From Rhodobacterales bacterium (lineage in GTDB: Bacteria > Pseudomonadota > Alphaproteobacteria > Caulobacterales > Hyphomonadaceae), in assembly GCA_014763715.1 (NCBI GenBank), contig JACXUV010000029.1, forward strand, positions 1 through 33,324: a DNA stretch of 33,324 nucleotides, read 5' to 3'. The translations under genes were made by a program, and so were the position numbers. Positions 25,173 through 33,324 of the stretch are shown here, in pieces; positions within the stretch are counted from its first letter, which is position 1, and every line of letters starts with the position of its first letter. The notes beneath the pieces are model-generated. The model saw only the letters and a program-made list of their open reading frames with translations, was not told where the DNA came from and searched no databases.

Positions 25173-28100
25173 CTATTCCGCAGGCGCAGCCGCTGCGTCG
25201 TCGGCTTGCTGTTCTTCAGCTTCCAGACGGCGAGCCACATCGCTTGGCGAGCCGGAGCCGCGGGCGATCAGCGCATAGGCTGTCGGCACGAACAGCACCG
25301 TCACCAGCATCCCGATCAGAACGCCGAACAGAATCACCACGCCGATGGCCTGCCGCGTCTCCGCCCCAGCCCCATGGGTCACAATCAGCGGCACAGCGCC
25401 GGCGGCCGTCGTCAGACTGGTCATCACGATCGGCCTGAGGCGTGTCATCGCCGCTTCCTTCAGCGCCGCCATGAACTCCATCCCTTCATCGCGCAGCTGG
25501 TTGGCGAACTCGACGATCAGGATGCCGTTCTTCGCCGACAGGCCGATCAGCATGATCAAGCCGATCTGCGTGTAGATGTTCAGCGTGTTCCCGGTGAGCC
25601 AGATCCCCAGCAGACCGCCTGCCAGCGAGGCCGGCACGGTGAGCATGATGATGACCGGGTGGCGATAGCTTTCGAACTGCGCTGCCAGAACCAGGAAGAC
25701 GATGATCATGCCGATCGCGAAGACGAACAGGATCGAGCTGCCGGAGCTCTTGAAGTCCAGCGACTGGCCCTTGTAGTCGATCTGCGCTTCGACAGGCAGA
25801 ACATCGCGGGCGATCTCTTCCATCTTGTTCAGCACGGTGCCCAGCGATGCGCCCTCTGCAAGCCCGGCCTCGATCGTGATCGAGCGGACGCGGTTGTAGC
25901 GGTTCAGCGTCGGGCTGTCGGCAATGCTGACAATCTGGACAAGGCTCGCCAGCGGGATCAGCTGGCCGGACGTCGACGAGCGGACATAGATATTCTGAAC
26001 ATCGTTCGGCGAGTTCTGCTCAGACCGCAGCCCCTCCAGGATGACGTCATACTCTTCGCCATTGTCGACATAGGTCGTCACCCGGCGGGAGCCGAGCATG
26101 GTCTGCAGCGTGTTGCCGATGTCGGACACTGTCACGCCGAGATCGGCCGCGCGGTTGTAATCGATCTGCACACGGTATTGCGGCTGGGTTTCCTTGTAGT
26201 TCCAGTCGATATCGACCACGCCGGGATTATTCTCCCGCAGGGCCTCAACGAACGTGTCGCGCCATTCGGTCAGCTGCTCATAGGAAGGCCCGCCCAGCAC
26301 GAACTGGATCGGCTTCTGGTTCCCGCCGCCAAGGCCCTGCCGCATGACAGCAAAGGCCCGGATGCCCGGCAGGTCCGACAGCTTCCCGTTGATCTCGTTG
26401 ATAATCTCGAAGCCCGACCGGCGCTCACCCCAGTCAGCGAGCGAGACGACGACGAAGCCCTGGTTGAAGGCATTGCTGCCAAAGCCCGGCGCCCGCACCA
26501 GAACGCGGTTCACCTCGTTCGTCTCGGTATAAGGCAGGATACGGCGTTCGATCTCGTCCATATACTGCTTCATATAGTCGAACGATGCGCCCTCCGGGCC
26601 CCTGACCATGATGAAGAAGCTGCCCCGGTCTTCGCGCGGCACATATTCCTGCGGAATGGCCTTCAGCAGGCTGTACGCCCCGCCGAACATCCCGATCAGG
26701 ATAATGCCGACAAGGATGGGCCGCTTGATCAGCTGGTTCAGCACCACGGCATAGCCGTCGCGCAGGCGGTTGAAAATCGCATCAATCAGGCCCGGCAGGA
26801 AGGCCATCGGCCCCGATGGCGGTTTCGCCGACAGGAGCTTGGACGCCATCATCGGCGTCAGCGTCAGTGCCAGCAGGGCCGAGAAGGCAACGGCCGCCGC
26901 AATGGTCAGTGCGAACTCCGTGAACAGACGGCCAAGGTCGCCCTCAAGGAAGGTAATCGGCACGAAAACGGCGATCAGCACCAGCGTGGTCGCGATGACG
27001 GCGAAGCCCACCTGCCGCGTCCCGCGATAAGAGGCCACCAGCGGCGTCTCGCCATATTCCTCCATCCGGCGGTGGATGTTCTCCAGCACCACGATGGCAT
27101 CGTCGACGACCAGACCGATCGCCAGCACCAGCGCCAGCAGGGTCAGCAGGTTGATCGAGAAGCCAAGCGCGAACAGCACGATGAACGTCGCCGTGATGGA
27201 CACCGGCACGGTCACGGCCGGCACGAGGGTCGAGCGCAGGCTGCCAAGGAACAGGAAGATGACAACCGTCACCAGCCCCACGGCAATGCCGAGCGTCACC
27301 CACACTTCGCGGATGGACGAGCTGATGAAGACCGAGCTGTCATAGTTCACGACGATCGACATGCCTTCCGGCAGCGTCTTGTTGATTTCCGCGGCCAGGG
27401 CGCGGGCCTCTTTCGCGACGCCGACGGTATTGGCCGTCGACTGCTTCACAACGCCAAGGCCGACCTGAGGCACGCCATTGCCGCGGAACAGGTTCCGGTC
27501 TTCTGCCGTGCCCTGCTCGACGCGTGCAACGTCCCCCAGACGCACGAGATAACCGTCGCCACGGCTGATCACGAGATTGGAGAACTGCTCGGGCGTACGG
27601 AAAGCGCGGTCGATTCGCACCGTATAGTTACGTGCGCCGGATTCGACGCTGCCTGCCGGGGCCTCGACGTTTTCACTGCGCAGCGCCCGCTCGATATCTG
27701 CCGCCGTCAGGCCCCGTGCCGCCAGGGCGCGCCGGTCGATCCAGACGCGCAGCGCATAGGACCGCTCACCGCCCACACGCACGCGCGCCACACCATCCAG
27801 TGTGGAGAAACGGTCCACGAGGTAACGGTCGGCATAGTCCGAAAGTTCCGGTGTCGTCATCTTGTCACTGGCAAGGTTCAGCCAGATCACGACGTCTTCG
27901 TTATTGTCGGCCTTCTGGATTTCCGGCGGATCTGCCTCATCCGGCAGATTGTTCAGAACCGTGGAGACGCGGTCGCGTACATCGTTCGCAGCGGAGTCGA
28001 TGTCCACATTGACCGAGAATTCGACCGTGATGCTGGATCGCCCATCTGTCGAATTGGAATCGATGAAGCGGATGCCGGACACACCGGCAATACTATCCTC

Positions 28101-28301
28101 GATGATACGGGTGATGCGTGTTTCCACGACATCCGCCGAAGCTCCGGCATAATTGGTCTGGATGTTGACCACCGGCGCGTCGATGTCCGGGTACTCGCGG
28201 AGCGGCAGCCGCGTGAAGGACACAATACCGAAGATCACAAGGACCAGCGAAAGAACCGATGCGAAGACCGGCCGTTTGATCGAGACGTCTGAAAGCAGCA
28301 T
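25173..28301 (-). CDS. RND efflux transporter permease (HAE1-type)
   Basis: This 1042-residue inner-membrane proton-drug antiporter has the AcrB-family layout: TM1 after SIKRPVFASVLSLVLVIFG, a large periplasmic loop, TM4 with the proton-relay pair Asp400-Asp401 (GLVVDDAIVVLENI), the mid-protein duplication, and a C-terminal cluster with TRLRPIVMTSLTT. It exports hydrophobic compounds together with the adaptor encoded just upstream; no outer-membrane channel gene is in the window. The adaptor stop and this ATG are 6 bp apart, so they form one operon. The substrate is unknown. Confidence 0.94.
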   Translation of the reverse strand: MLLSDVSIKRPVFASVLSLVLVIFGIVSFTRLPLREYPDIDAPVVNIQTNYAGASADVVETRITRIIEDSIAGVSGIRFIDSNSTDGRSSITVEFSVNVDIDSAANDVRDRVSTVLNNLPDEADPPEIQKADNNEDVVIWLNLASDKMTTPELSDYADRYLVDRFSTLDGVARVRVGGERSYALRVWIDRRALAARGLTAADIERALRSENVEAPAGSVESGARNYTVRIDRAFRTPEQFSNLVISRGDGYLVRLGDVARVEQGTAEDRNLFRGNGVPQVGLGVVKQSTANTVGVAKEARALAAEINKTLPEGMSIVVNYDSSVFISSSIREVWVTLGIAVGLVTVVIFLFLGSLRSTLVPAVTVPVSITATFIVLFALGFSINLLTLLALVLAIGLVVDDAIVVLENIHRRMEEYGETPLVASYRGTRQVGFAVIATTLVLIAVFVPITFLEGDLGRLFTEFALTIAAAVAFSALLALTLTPMMASKLLSAKPPSGPMAFLPGLIDAIFNRLRDGYAVVLNQLIKRPILVGIILIGMFGGAYSLLKAIPQEYVPREDRGSFFIMVRGPEGASFDYMKQYMDEIERRILPYTETNEVNRVLVRAPGFGSNAFNQGFVVVSLADWGERRSGFEIINEINGKLSDLPGIRAFAVMRQGLGGGNQKPIQFVLGGPSYEQLTEWRDTFVEALRENNPGVVDIDWNYKETQPQYRVQIDYNRAADLGVTVSDIGNTLQTMLGSRRVTTYVDNGEEYDVILEGLRSEQNSPNDVQNIYVRSSTSGQLIPLASLVQIVSIADSPTLNRYNRVRSITIEAGLAEGASLGTVLNKMEEIARDVLPVEAQIDYKGQSLDFKSSGSSILFVFAIGMIIVFLVLAAQFESYRHPVIIMLTVPASLAGGLLGIWLTGNTLNIYTQIGLIMLIGLSAKNGILIVEFANQLRDEGMEFMAALKEAAMTRLRPIVMTSLTTAAGAVPLIVTHGAGAETRQAIGVVILFGVLIGMLVTVLFVPTAYALIARGSGSPSDVARRLEAEEQQADDAAAAPAE

Positions 28302-28307
28302 CGCGCG

Positions 28308-29414
28308 TTACCGGCCGTTCGAGGCGCCGGGAGACGCAACACCGCCACCCGTTTGCAGCACAGTCCGCTCGCGCACCACGATCGGCGCGCCATCGCGCAC
28401 CCGGATCAGCCCGTCAGTCACGATCTGTTCGCCTGCTTCCAGCCCGGAAATGACTTCCACCCTGCCATTCTGGCGCAGGCCGACCTGGATCTGCCGGCGC
28501 TCTGCAATCAGTTTTCCGTCCTTTTCAGCAGCGACATAGACAAAGCTGTTCGGGCCAATCGGCTCAATCGCTTCTTCCGGCACGGCCAGGGACTGGCGGG
28601 AATCCGCCAGCAGGGTCACCTTCATGAACATGCCCGGCTTCAGCAGGCGGTCCGGGTTCGGCAGGATGGCCCGCACGCGGATGGAGCGGGTGACCGGGTC
28701 AATGCTGGCGCCAACCGTGTCCACCGTGCCATCAAAGGCCATGCCCGGCAGGTCATCGGTTTCAACGCGCACGTCCGTCCCTTTGCGCACCGAGCGGAGG
28801 TAAATGGACGGCACGGAGAAATCGAGCTTCATCTCGCTGTCGTCGATCAGCTCGGCCACGACATCGCCCGCGCGCACATAGGAGCCGACGCTCACCAGAC
28901 GGAAGCCCAGCACGCCATCGAACGGCGCCACAAGCACCCGGTCTTTCTGGCGCGACTGCACGGCGCGCAGCTGGGCATTGGCGGCGTTCAGGTCGCGCTC
29001 GGCCTCGTCCAGGGCAGACTGGGACACGGTACGCGCGCCGACCAGCTGCTTGGTACGCTCATAACGCTGGCGCGCTTCGTTCGCGGTCGCCTCGGCGGCG
29101 TCGACCAGTGCGGCCTGCTCGCCTTGTGCCAGCGACAGCAGCGTCTTGCCCTTGGTAACGCGGTCGCCATCATCGAAATAGATTGCCGTAACGCGGTCGG
29201 CGACGTTCAGCGTCAGGTCCACGCTTTCGCGGGCTTCCAGCGTCCCCAGTGCCTCAATGTGCATGGAGAATTCGGTTTCCTGTACGGGCGAGGTGAAGAC
29301 GCTTGCCGCGCCGCCTCCCCGCTGGGCCTCTGCAGGCAGCGCACCCGCCGTGAAGATCACAGCCAGCGCGCCCATCATGGCCGCGTGCCAGTATCCGAAA
29401 GTCCGGAATTTCAT
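28308..29414 (-). CDS. RND periplasmic adaptor (membrane fusion protein)
   Basis: The 368-residue protein has a signal peptide (hydrophobic AAMMGALAVIFTAGALPAEA, with cleavage after an Ala-x-Ala site), lipoyl and barrel-sandwich halves around a helical hairpin (about 90-180; AEATANEARQRYERTKQ, SALDEAERDLNAANAQL), then a beta-barrel and a membrane-proximal domain ending in GLEAGEQIVTDGLIRVRDGAP. It links the RND pump to an outer-membrane channel. The start at 29414 is set by the signal peptide; much longer readings upstream would bury it. It is the first gene of the adaptor-pump operon. Confidence 0.9.
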   Translation of the reverse strand: MKFRTFGYWHAAMMGALAVIFTAGALPAEAQRGGGAASVFTSPVQETEFSMHIEALGTLEARESVDLTLNVADRVTAIYFDDGDRVTKGKTLLSLAQGEQAALVDAAEATANEARQRYERTKQLVGARTVSQSALDEAERDLNAANAQLRAVQSRQKDRVLVAPFDGVLGFRLVSVGSYVRAGDVVAELIDDSEMKLDFSVPSIYLRSVRKGTDVRVETDDLPGMAFDGTVDTVGASIDPVTRSIRVRAILPNPDRLLKPGMFMKVTLLADSRQSLAVPEEAIEPIGPNSFVYVAAEKDGKLIAERRQIQVGLRQNGRVEVISGLEAGEQIVTDGLIRVRDGAPIVVRERTVLQTGGGVASPGASNGR

Positions 29415-29740
29415 TTCTACTCTATCCTGTCCGGCAGCCGCCGCCGCCTGTCCGCAATCTGTCAGCCACATTCTGTCGGCCGCGCTCACCAGGCCATTGA
29501 ATGTCTGGCCATACTCATTTGGGCTGGCCATGCCTTGCACAACCAGCCTTCCCAATCGCCCACCCTTGCTAAGATATGGCAAACACCCCCTTGTCCAGAA
29601 GCGACTTTGAGCAACAGCACAAATTTTCGTGAGTTTGCGGCATTTCCGGATACAATTTTCTCTTAATGGTTGCAGACATGTCATCCGATTAGCTTATACC
29701 GGCACCGAAATGCGCAGGACGTACACTTTAGGAGGAATCC
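29415..29740. other. Divergent intergenic region, adaptor to ROK kinase
   Basis: This 326-bp gap separates the divergent efflux and sugar-kinase genes. I see no coding signal of quality. It should hold promoters for both directions; only the rightward one, TTGCAG-N18-TTATAC, is readable. A region around 29620-29665 is AT-rich. Confidence 0.5.
29670..29699 (+). promoter_or_regulatory. Candidate sigma-70-type promoter for the ROK kinase
   Basis: TTGCAG (29670-29675) and TTATAC (29694-29699) are separated by 18 bp. The expected start leaves a leader of about 35 nt, including TAGGAGG, before the ATG at 29741. Confidence 0.45.
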
Positions 29741-30649
29741 ATGCTGGGTGGGATTGAAGCAGGTGGCACGAAAATCAATTGCGCGCTCGGAAGCAGCCCT
29801 GACCAAATTTTGGCCAGCAAGGCTTTTGCCACGACAGATCCCGCCGATACCTTCCAGCAGGTGTGCACCTTCTTCGACACCGCGCAGGCATCACATGGAC
29901 GGATCGCGGCCATTGGCGTCGCCGCCTTCGGACCCGTCGATACAGACCCCGGCTCCCCCTCCTACGGCACTGTTCTGCGCACACCGAAACAGGGCTGGAG
30001 CGGCGCGAGCTGGGTTGATGCACTCCGCCGGTTTCGCTGCCCGGTTGTTGTTGATTCAGACGTGAACGGCGCAGCGCTGGCTGAATGGCAGCGTGGTGCC
30101 GGGAAAGACCTGCGCACGCTAGCCTATGTCACGGTCGGCACGGGCATCGGCGCCGGCATCCTGCAGAATGGCCGCTCGCTGTTCGGCACGGGCCATTATG
30201 AAATGGGCCACATCTACCCGCCGCACGATTACGAGTCCGATCCCTTCCCCGGCCGGTGTCCGTTCCACAAGGATTGCCTGGAAGGACTGGCCAGCGGCCC
30301 GGCCATCATCGACCGCTGGGGCCTGAACCTGTCGGAGATGCCTTCAGGCCATGCGGCCTTTGCGCTGCAGGCGTCCTACCTTGCCCATCTCGCCGCCACC
30401 ATCACCCTGACCCATATGCCGGACAGGCTGATCTTCGGGGGCAGCGTGATGAAAGCGCCCGGCCTGCACGAGCGTCTGCGCGTTGCGACCCGCATGCTGC
30501 TGGCAGGTTACCTCTCCGCAGGCCCTGCCACGGGCGACCTTGCCGACTATATCGTGCCGCCTGCGCTGGGCGATCTTGCAGGCATCACCGGCGCCCTGGC
30601 CATGGCCGAGGCGCATGTGGGCGACGCACACACCCGCAGGCTGAACTGA
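29741..30649 (+). CDS. ROK-family sugar kinase (fructokinase-like)
   Basis: The 302-residue protein has the ROK phosphate-binding start GGIEAGGTKINCAL, the VVDSDVNGAALAEW and VTVGTGIGAGI segments, and the zinc-binding GH-(x)n-CPFHKDCLEG motif with the glycine-rich GLASGPAII. It should phosphorylate a hexose with ATP; the layout resembles the bacterial Mak/ScrK-type ROK fructokinases. AGGAGG lies close upstream. It ends 4 bp from the convergent mmsB stop. Confidence 0.88.
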   Translation: MLGGIEAGGTKINCALGSSPDQILASKAFATTDPADTFQQVCTFFDTAQASHGRIAAIGVAAFGPVDTDPGSPSYGTVLRTPKQGWSGASWVDALRRFRCPVVVDSDVNGAALAEWQRGAGKDLRTLAYVTVGTGIGAGILQNGRSLFGTGHYEMGHIYPPHDYESDPFPGRCPFHKDCLEGLASGPAIIDRWGLNLSEMPSGHAAFALQASYLAHLAATITLTHMPDRLIFGGSVMKAPGLHERLRVATRMLLAGYLSAGPATGDLADYIVPPALGDLAGITGALAMAEAHVGDAHTRRLN

Positions 30650-30653
30650 CCAG

Positions 30654-31544
30654 CTAGAGCGCGCCCTTCAGGTCTTTCATGACACCGGAGAAGTCGAGCC
30701 CGGCAAAGCCACGCGCGTCGAGGTCCTCGTAGATCTTCTCCGCCATCTCGCCGAGCGTGATCTTCGCGCCTGCCGCCTTCGCCGCCCCGGCCGCGAGGTG
30801 CAGGTCCTTCAGCATCATCGCCACGGCAAAGCCCGGCGTGTAGTCCCGGTTTGCGGGCGAAGTCGGCACCGGCCCCGGCGCCGGGCAATAGCTGGTCATG
30901 CTCCAGCACTGGCCGGACGAGACCGACGAGATATCGAAGAAAGTCTGCGCATCGAGGCCCAGCTTTTCAGCCAGGTTGAACGCCTCGCAGGTGCCGATCA
31001 TGGAAATGCCGAGCAGCATGTTGTTGGCGATCTTCGCCGCCTGCCCGTTCCCGCTGGCACCCGCATGGAAGATGTTCTTGCCCATCGCCTGCAGCAGGGG
31101 TTTCGCCTGCGCAAACGCCGCTTCCGGCCCGCCTGCCATGAAGGTCAGCGTGCCCGCATCCGCCGCGGCCGTGCCGCCGGAGACCGGCGCGTCGACCATC
31201 AGGAAGCCGCCTGCCTCTGCCTGCTTCGCCGCCTCGCGCGCATCCTCCACCGCGATGGTGGAGCAGTCGATGAACAGCATGCCCGGCTTCGCATTCGCCG
31301 CGACGCCATTGTCTCCGAAATAGACCGACAACACATGCTTGCCCGCGGGCAGCATGGTGACAACCACATCCGCCGCCTTCACGGCAGCCTCCAGCGACAG
31401 CGCGGGCAGTGCACCATGCGCCGCCGCGGCCTGCACGGCAGTTTCGTTCAGGTCGAACGCGTGCACCTCATGCCCGGCATTGCAGAGATTGGCACACATG
31501 CCCGAGCCCATGTTCCCGAGCCCGATGAATGCGATCTTGGCCAT
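30654..31544 (-). CDS. mmsB: 3-hydroxyisobutyrate dehydrogenase
   Basis: The 296-residue enzyme oxidises 3-hydroxyisobutyrate to methylmalonate semialdehyde in valine breakdown using NAD. It has the Rossmann FIGLGNMGSGMCANL (6-20), DAPVSGGTAAADAGTLTFMAGG, the catalytic-lysine region GNGQAAKIANNMLLGISM and a C-terminal NRDYTPGFAVAMMLKDLHLA. GGAGG precedes the start. It is downstream of and co-directional with the enoyl-CoA hydratase gene (26 bp) and mmsA. Confidence 0.95.
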   Translation of the reverse strand: MAKIAFIGLGNMGSGMCANLCNAGHEVHAFDLNETAVQAAAAHGALPALSLEAAVKAADVVVTMLPAGKHVLSVYFGDNGVAANAKPGMLFIDCSTIAVEDAREAAKQAEAGGFLMVDAPVSGGTAAADAGTLTFMAGGPEAAFAQAKPLLQAMGKNIFHAGASGNGQAAKIANNMLLGISMIGTCEAFNLAEKLGLDAQTFFDISSVSSGQCWSMTSYCPAPGPVPTSPANRDYTPGFAVAMMLKDLHLAAGAAKAAGAKITLGEMAEKIYEDLDARGFAGLDFSGVMKDLKGAL

Positions 31545-31570
31545 GACGGCCTCCCTTTGACTTTGTTTTC

Positions 31571-32344
31571 TTATTTATCTTTGAAATCGGGCGCACGCTT
31601 CTCGACGAAGGCGCTCATGCCTTCCTTCTGGTCGGCGGTGCCGAACAGGCCCTGGAACAGGCGGCGTTCGAACTTCACGCCTTCCGTGGTCGGCAGTTCC
31701 AGCGCCCGGCCCACCATTTCCTTCGCTGCCATCAGCGACGGGATGGAGTGGCTGGCGATCAGCTTCGCCGCTTCCATGGCCGTGTCCATCAGCGTCTCGT
31801 GCGGCACAACGCGGCTGACGAGGCCGATCCGCTCGGCTTCGGTGCCGTCGATCATGTTGCCGGTCAGCACCATGTCCATGGCCTTCGCCTTGCCGACCGC
31901 CTTGGTCAGGCGGATGGAGCCGCCCATGCCCGGCGTCACGCCCAGCTTGATTTCCGGCTGCCCGAACTTTGCCTTCTCGGACGCGATGATGATGTCGCAC
32001 ATCATGGCCAGCTCACAGCCGCCGCCGAGGGCGAAGCCGTTCACAGCCGCGATCACCGGCTTGCGGCAGGCCGCGAACCGGTCCCACAGGCCGAAAAAGT
32101 CGTCGACATACATGTCGGAGAAGCTCTGCGGCTGCATTTCCTTGATGTCGGCCCCGGCCGCAAAGGCCCGCCCCGCACCCGTCAGCACACTGACAGCGAC
32201 GTCCTTGTTCCGGTCGATCTGCGCAAACGCATCGGCCACTTCACGCATCACCTCCTGGTTCAGCGCATTCAGGCTCTCCGGCCGATTGATCGTGACCAGC
32301 GCAACGCGGTCGGAATGTTCGAAAGTGATGGTGTTGTAGGTCAT
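31571..32344 (-). CDS. Enoyl-CoA hydratase (crotonase family)
   Basis: The 257-residue crotonase hydrates an enoyl-CoA. Both catalytic glutamates are present: Glu111 in GGGCELAMMCDIIIASE and Glu131 in FGQPEIKLGVTPGMGG. The oxyanion-hole segments are FAAGADIKEM and FALGGG. The length is that of short-chain enoyl-CoA hydratase (EchA/ECHS1). In this cluster it would act on methacrylyl-CoA in valine degradation (inference from mmsA/mmsB). A separate HIBYL-CoA hydrolase is not in the window. Confidence 0.94.
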   Translation of the reverse strand: MTYNTITFEHSDRVALVTINRPESLNALNQEVMREVADAFAQIDRNKDVAVSVLTGAGRAFAAGADIKEMQPQSFSDMYVDDFFGLWDRFAACRKPVIAAVNGFALGGGCELAMMCDIIIASEKAKFGQPEIKLGVTPGMGGSIRLTKAVGKAKAMDMVLTGNMIDGTEAERIGLVSRVVPHETLMDTAMEAAKLIASHSIPSLMAAKEMVGRALELPTTEGVKFERRLFQGLFGTADQKEGMSAFVEKRAPDFKDK

Positions 32345-32353
32345 TTGATTAGC

Positions 32354-32677
32354 CTATTCCTTCAGAGACGGCACGATGTCGGCTTCGCCGATCACTCGCC
32401 CTTCCCATACATAAAACTTACCAGCCTCACGGTACTCTTCAGCTGCAGAATCGCCAGCAAGAAAAACAAATCCAACTCTCCGTGTCTCACCTGCGCCCAT
32501 AGGCTTGTCAGCTAAGAGCGGCCAGCCATGATGACCGGGCTTGGTTCGTTCACTATCCTCGAAGCAGACGCATTCCCAACCTAGTGATTTTTCTCTTTCC
32601 GGGCCGCCCTGATCCACAGGATAGAACTTAAGGTCTACCCAGACATCTGGCTTTTTCCCGGAAAGCGTGTCTGTCAC
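32354..32677 (-). CDS. Hypothetical protein, 107 aa
   Basis: I do not recognise this family. The product starts GTG (MTDTLSGKKPDVWVDLKFYP) and is soluble, with alternating beta-like segments (WVDLKFYP, TRRVGFVFLAG, GKFYVWEGRVIGEADIV) and a His-Gly-Trp turn. A GATGGGG sequence 6 bp before the GTG can serve as ribosome site; it belongs to a duplicate of the mmsA 3' end. It ends 9 bp before the enoyl-CoA hydratase start, so it probably sits inside that operon. Confidence 0.7.
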   Translation of the reverse strand: MTDTLSGKKPDVWVDLKFYPVDQGGPEREKSLGWECVCFEDSERTKPGHHGWPLLADKPMGAGETRRVGFVFLAGDSAAEEYREAGKFYVWEGRVIGEADIVPSLKE

Positions 32678-32680
32678 AAA

Positions 32681-32749
32681 CTACCCCATCGTCGGAATGA
32701 TAAACACCTGGTCGCCGATGTCGCCTTCGGGCCAGCGCTGGGTGATCGT
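32681..32749 (-). repeat. Duplicate of the mmsA 3' end (remnant)
   Basis: This segment repeats 33006-33074 with about four mismatches in 68 bp. Read on the minus strand it encodes TITQRWPEGDIGDQVFIIPTMG and a stop, almost the mmsA C-terminus. It lies 325 bp from the intact copy, with a lipoprotein gene between them. It is too short to be functional as protein. Confidence 0.9.
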
Positions 32750-32757
32750 GTCGCAGC

Positions 32758-33000
32758 TCATGGCAGTTCTTCTAAGTCCTCTTTGGTCCAGCCTGATCCG
32801 TTCGGCTTTTCAGTGCAAAGTTCCCGGGTCTTCAACTGGCTGGCGGTCGGCGTGTCTGAGTAGGTGCCCCGGGCTTCATAGGTGCAGATACACCGGCCCG
32901 GATTTCCGGCCCAGACGCCGCCGCCGTCGCTGCAATCGCCCTGCTTGTCGCACGCCGCCAGGCCTAGGCCAATAAGGCTGAGGGCAAGCAGGGCTCTCAT
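32758..33000 (-). CDS. Small predicted lipoprotein
   Basis: The 80-residue product has a signal peptide with a lipobox: MRALLALSLIGLGLAAC, cleavage before Cys17. The mature part is Cys-rich (Cys23, Cys37, Cys39, Cys62), with GDCSDGGGVWAGNPGRCICTYEARG, suggesting disulfide pairs in the periplasm. The start is 5 bp after the mmsA stop and probably relies on the GATGGGG at the mmsA end for translation. The family is not recognised. Confidence 0.75.
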   Translation of the reverse strand: MRALLALSLIGLGLAACDKQGDCSDGGGVWAGNPGRCICTYEARGTYSDTPTASQLKTRELCTEKPNGSGWTKEDLEELP

Positions 33001-33005
33001 CTGGT

Positions 33006-33324
33006 TTACCCCATCGTCGGAATAATAAACGCCTGATCGCCGATGTCGCCTTCCGGCCAGCGCTGGGTGATCGTCTTGATCTTCGTCCAGAACCGCACGC
33101 CTTCCGGGCCATGCTGGTTCGTATCGCCGAAGGCCGAGCGCTTCCAGCCCCCGAACGTGTGATAGGAAACCGGCACCGGGATCGGCACGTTCACGCCGAC
33201 CATGCCGACATTCACCTGCGCCGCGAACTCACGCGCCGCGCGGCCGTTCGAGGTGAAGATCGCGCAGCCATTGCCGTACTGGTGATTGCTCGGCAGCGCC
33301 GCAGCCTCCTCCAGCGACTCCGCG
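33006..33324 (-). CDS. mmsA: Methylmalonate-semialdehyde dehydrogenase, C-terminal part
   Basis: The frame is open to the window edge, so only the last 105 codons are visible. The C-terminal aldehyde-dehydrogenase segment is clear: SNHQYGNGCAIFTSNGRAAREF, then VGMVGVNVPIPVPVSYHTFGGWK and SAFGDTNQHGPEGVRFWTKIKT. MmsA converts methylmalonate semialdehyde to propionyl-CoA, the step after MmsB. The catalytic Cys lies upstream, outside the window. The last 68 bp are duplicated at 32681-32749. Confidence 0.93.
   Translation of the reverse strand, partial: AESLEEAAALPSNHQYGNGCAIFTSNGRAAREFAAQVNVGMVGVNVPIPVPVSYHTFGGWKRSAFGDTNQHGPEGVRFWTKIKTITQRWPEGDIGDQAFIIPTMG

Noticed and set aside
25206-28292. 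A 1028-codon open frame antisense to the RND permease
   Set aside because: It is a compositional shadow of a GC-rich gene; its product is His/Asp/Arg-rich with no domains, whereas the minus-strand frame is a clear RND pump.

Overview
The window reads as a GC-rich alphaproteobacterial chromosome, probably Hyphomonadaceae or a relative. This is inferred from an NDUFS4-type complex I accessory gene, bL21 with a C-terminal helix-hairpin-helix extension, the rplU-rpmA-GNAT-obg-proB order, and valine-catabolism genes. There are two parts: a mobile or accessory island (about 1-15387) and a core chromosomal stretch (about 15388-33324), meeting at a tRNA-Ser(CGA) gene.

Island, left part (1-4792): an 84-residue unknown protein, a variant SRAP (YedK-like) protein with substituted active-site residues, a small XRE regulator divergent from a two-TM membrane protein with operator-like palindromes between them, a ParB-fused beta-class DNA methyltransferase followed by two diverged DUF5681 proteins, and a decayed 3' fragment of a DUF2075 ATPase.

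Island, middle (4889-12355): a BrxR/CapW-like WYL regulator is divergent from a complete sbcD-sbcC pair, with a 12-bp palindrome in the AT-rich gap. An OLD-family ATPase/TOPRIM nuclease gene converges on sbcC and has its own operator-like dyads upstream. A defence-type regulator, an SMC-like nuclease complex and an OLD nuclease lie together, and I see no BREX, CBASS, Gabija or Wadjet partner genes. This is the best candidate here for an uncharacterised anti-phage or DNA-surveillance module.

Island, right part (12218-15387): two small unknown ORFs, then a translationally coupled DUF3489-DUF2924-large serine recombinase module. After it come 350 bp of non-coding DNA with repeated TTCCCTGTT motifs up to the tRNA-Ser 3' end. 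These are plausible recombinase-binding or attachment DNA.

Core (15388-33324): tRNA-Ser, rplU, rpmA (followed by a good intrinsic terminator), a GNAT enzyme, obg, a zinc-ribbon protein with a natural poly-His tail, proB, a GNAT plus RLAN-type RimK ATP-grasp pair, a FATP-like acyl-CoA synthetase divergent from tesB, tRNA-Pro, an NDUFS4-like gene, tRNA-Arg, an RND efflux pump with its adaptor, a ROK sugar kinase, and a valine-degradation cluster (mmsA end, enoyl-CoA hydratase, mmsB). Between mmsA and the hydratase gene sit two small genes and a 68-bp partial duplicate of the mmsA 3' end.
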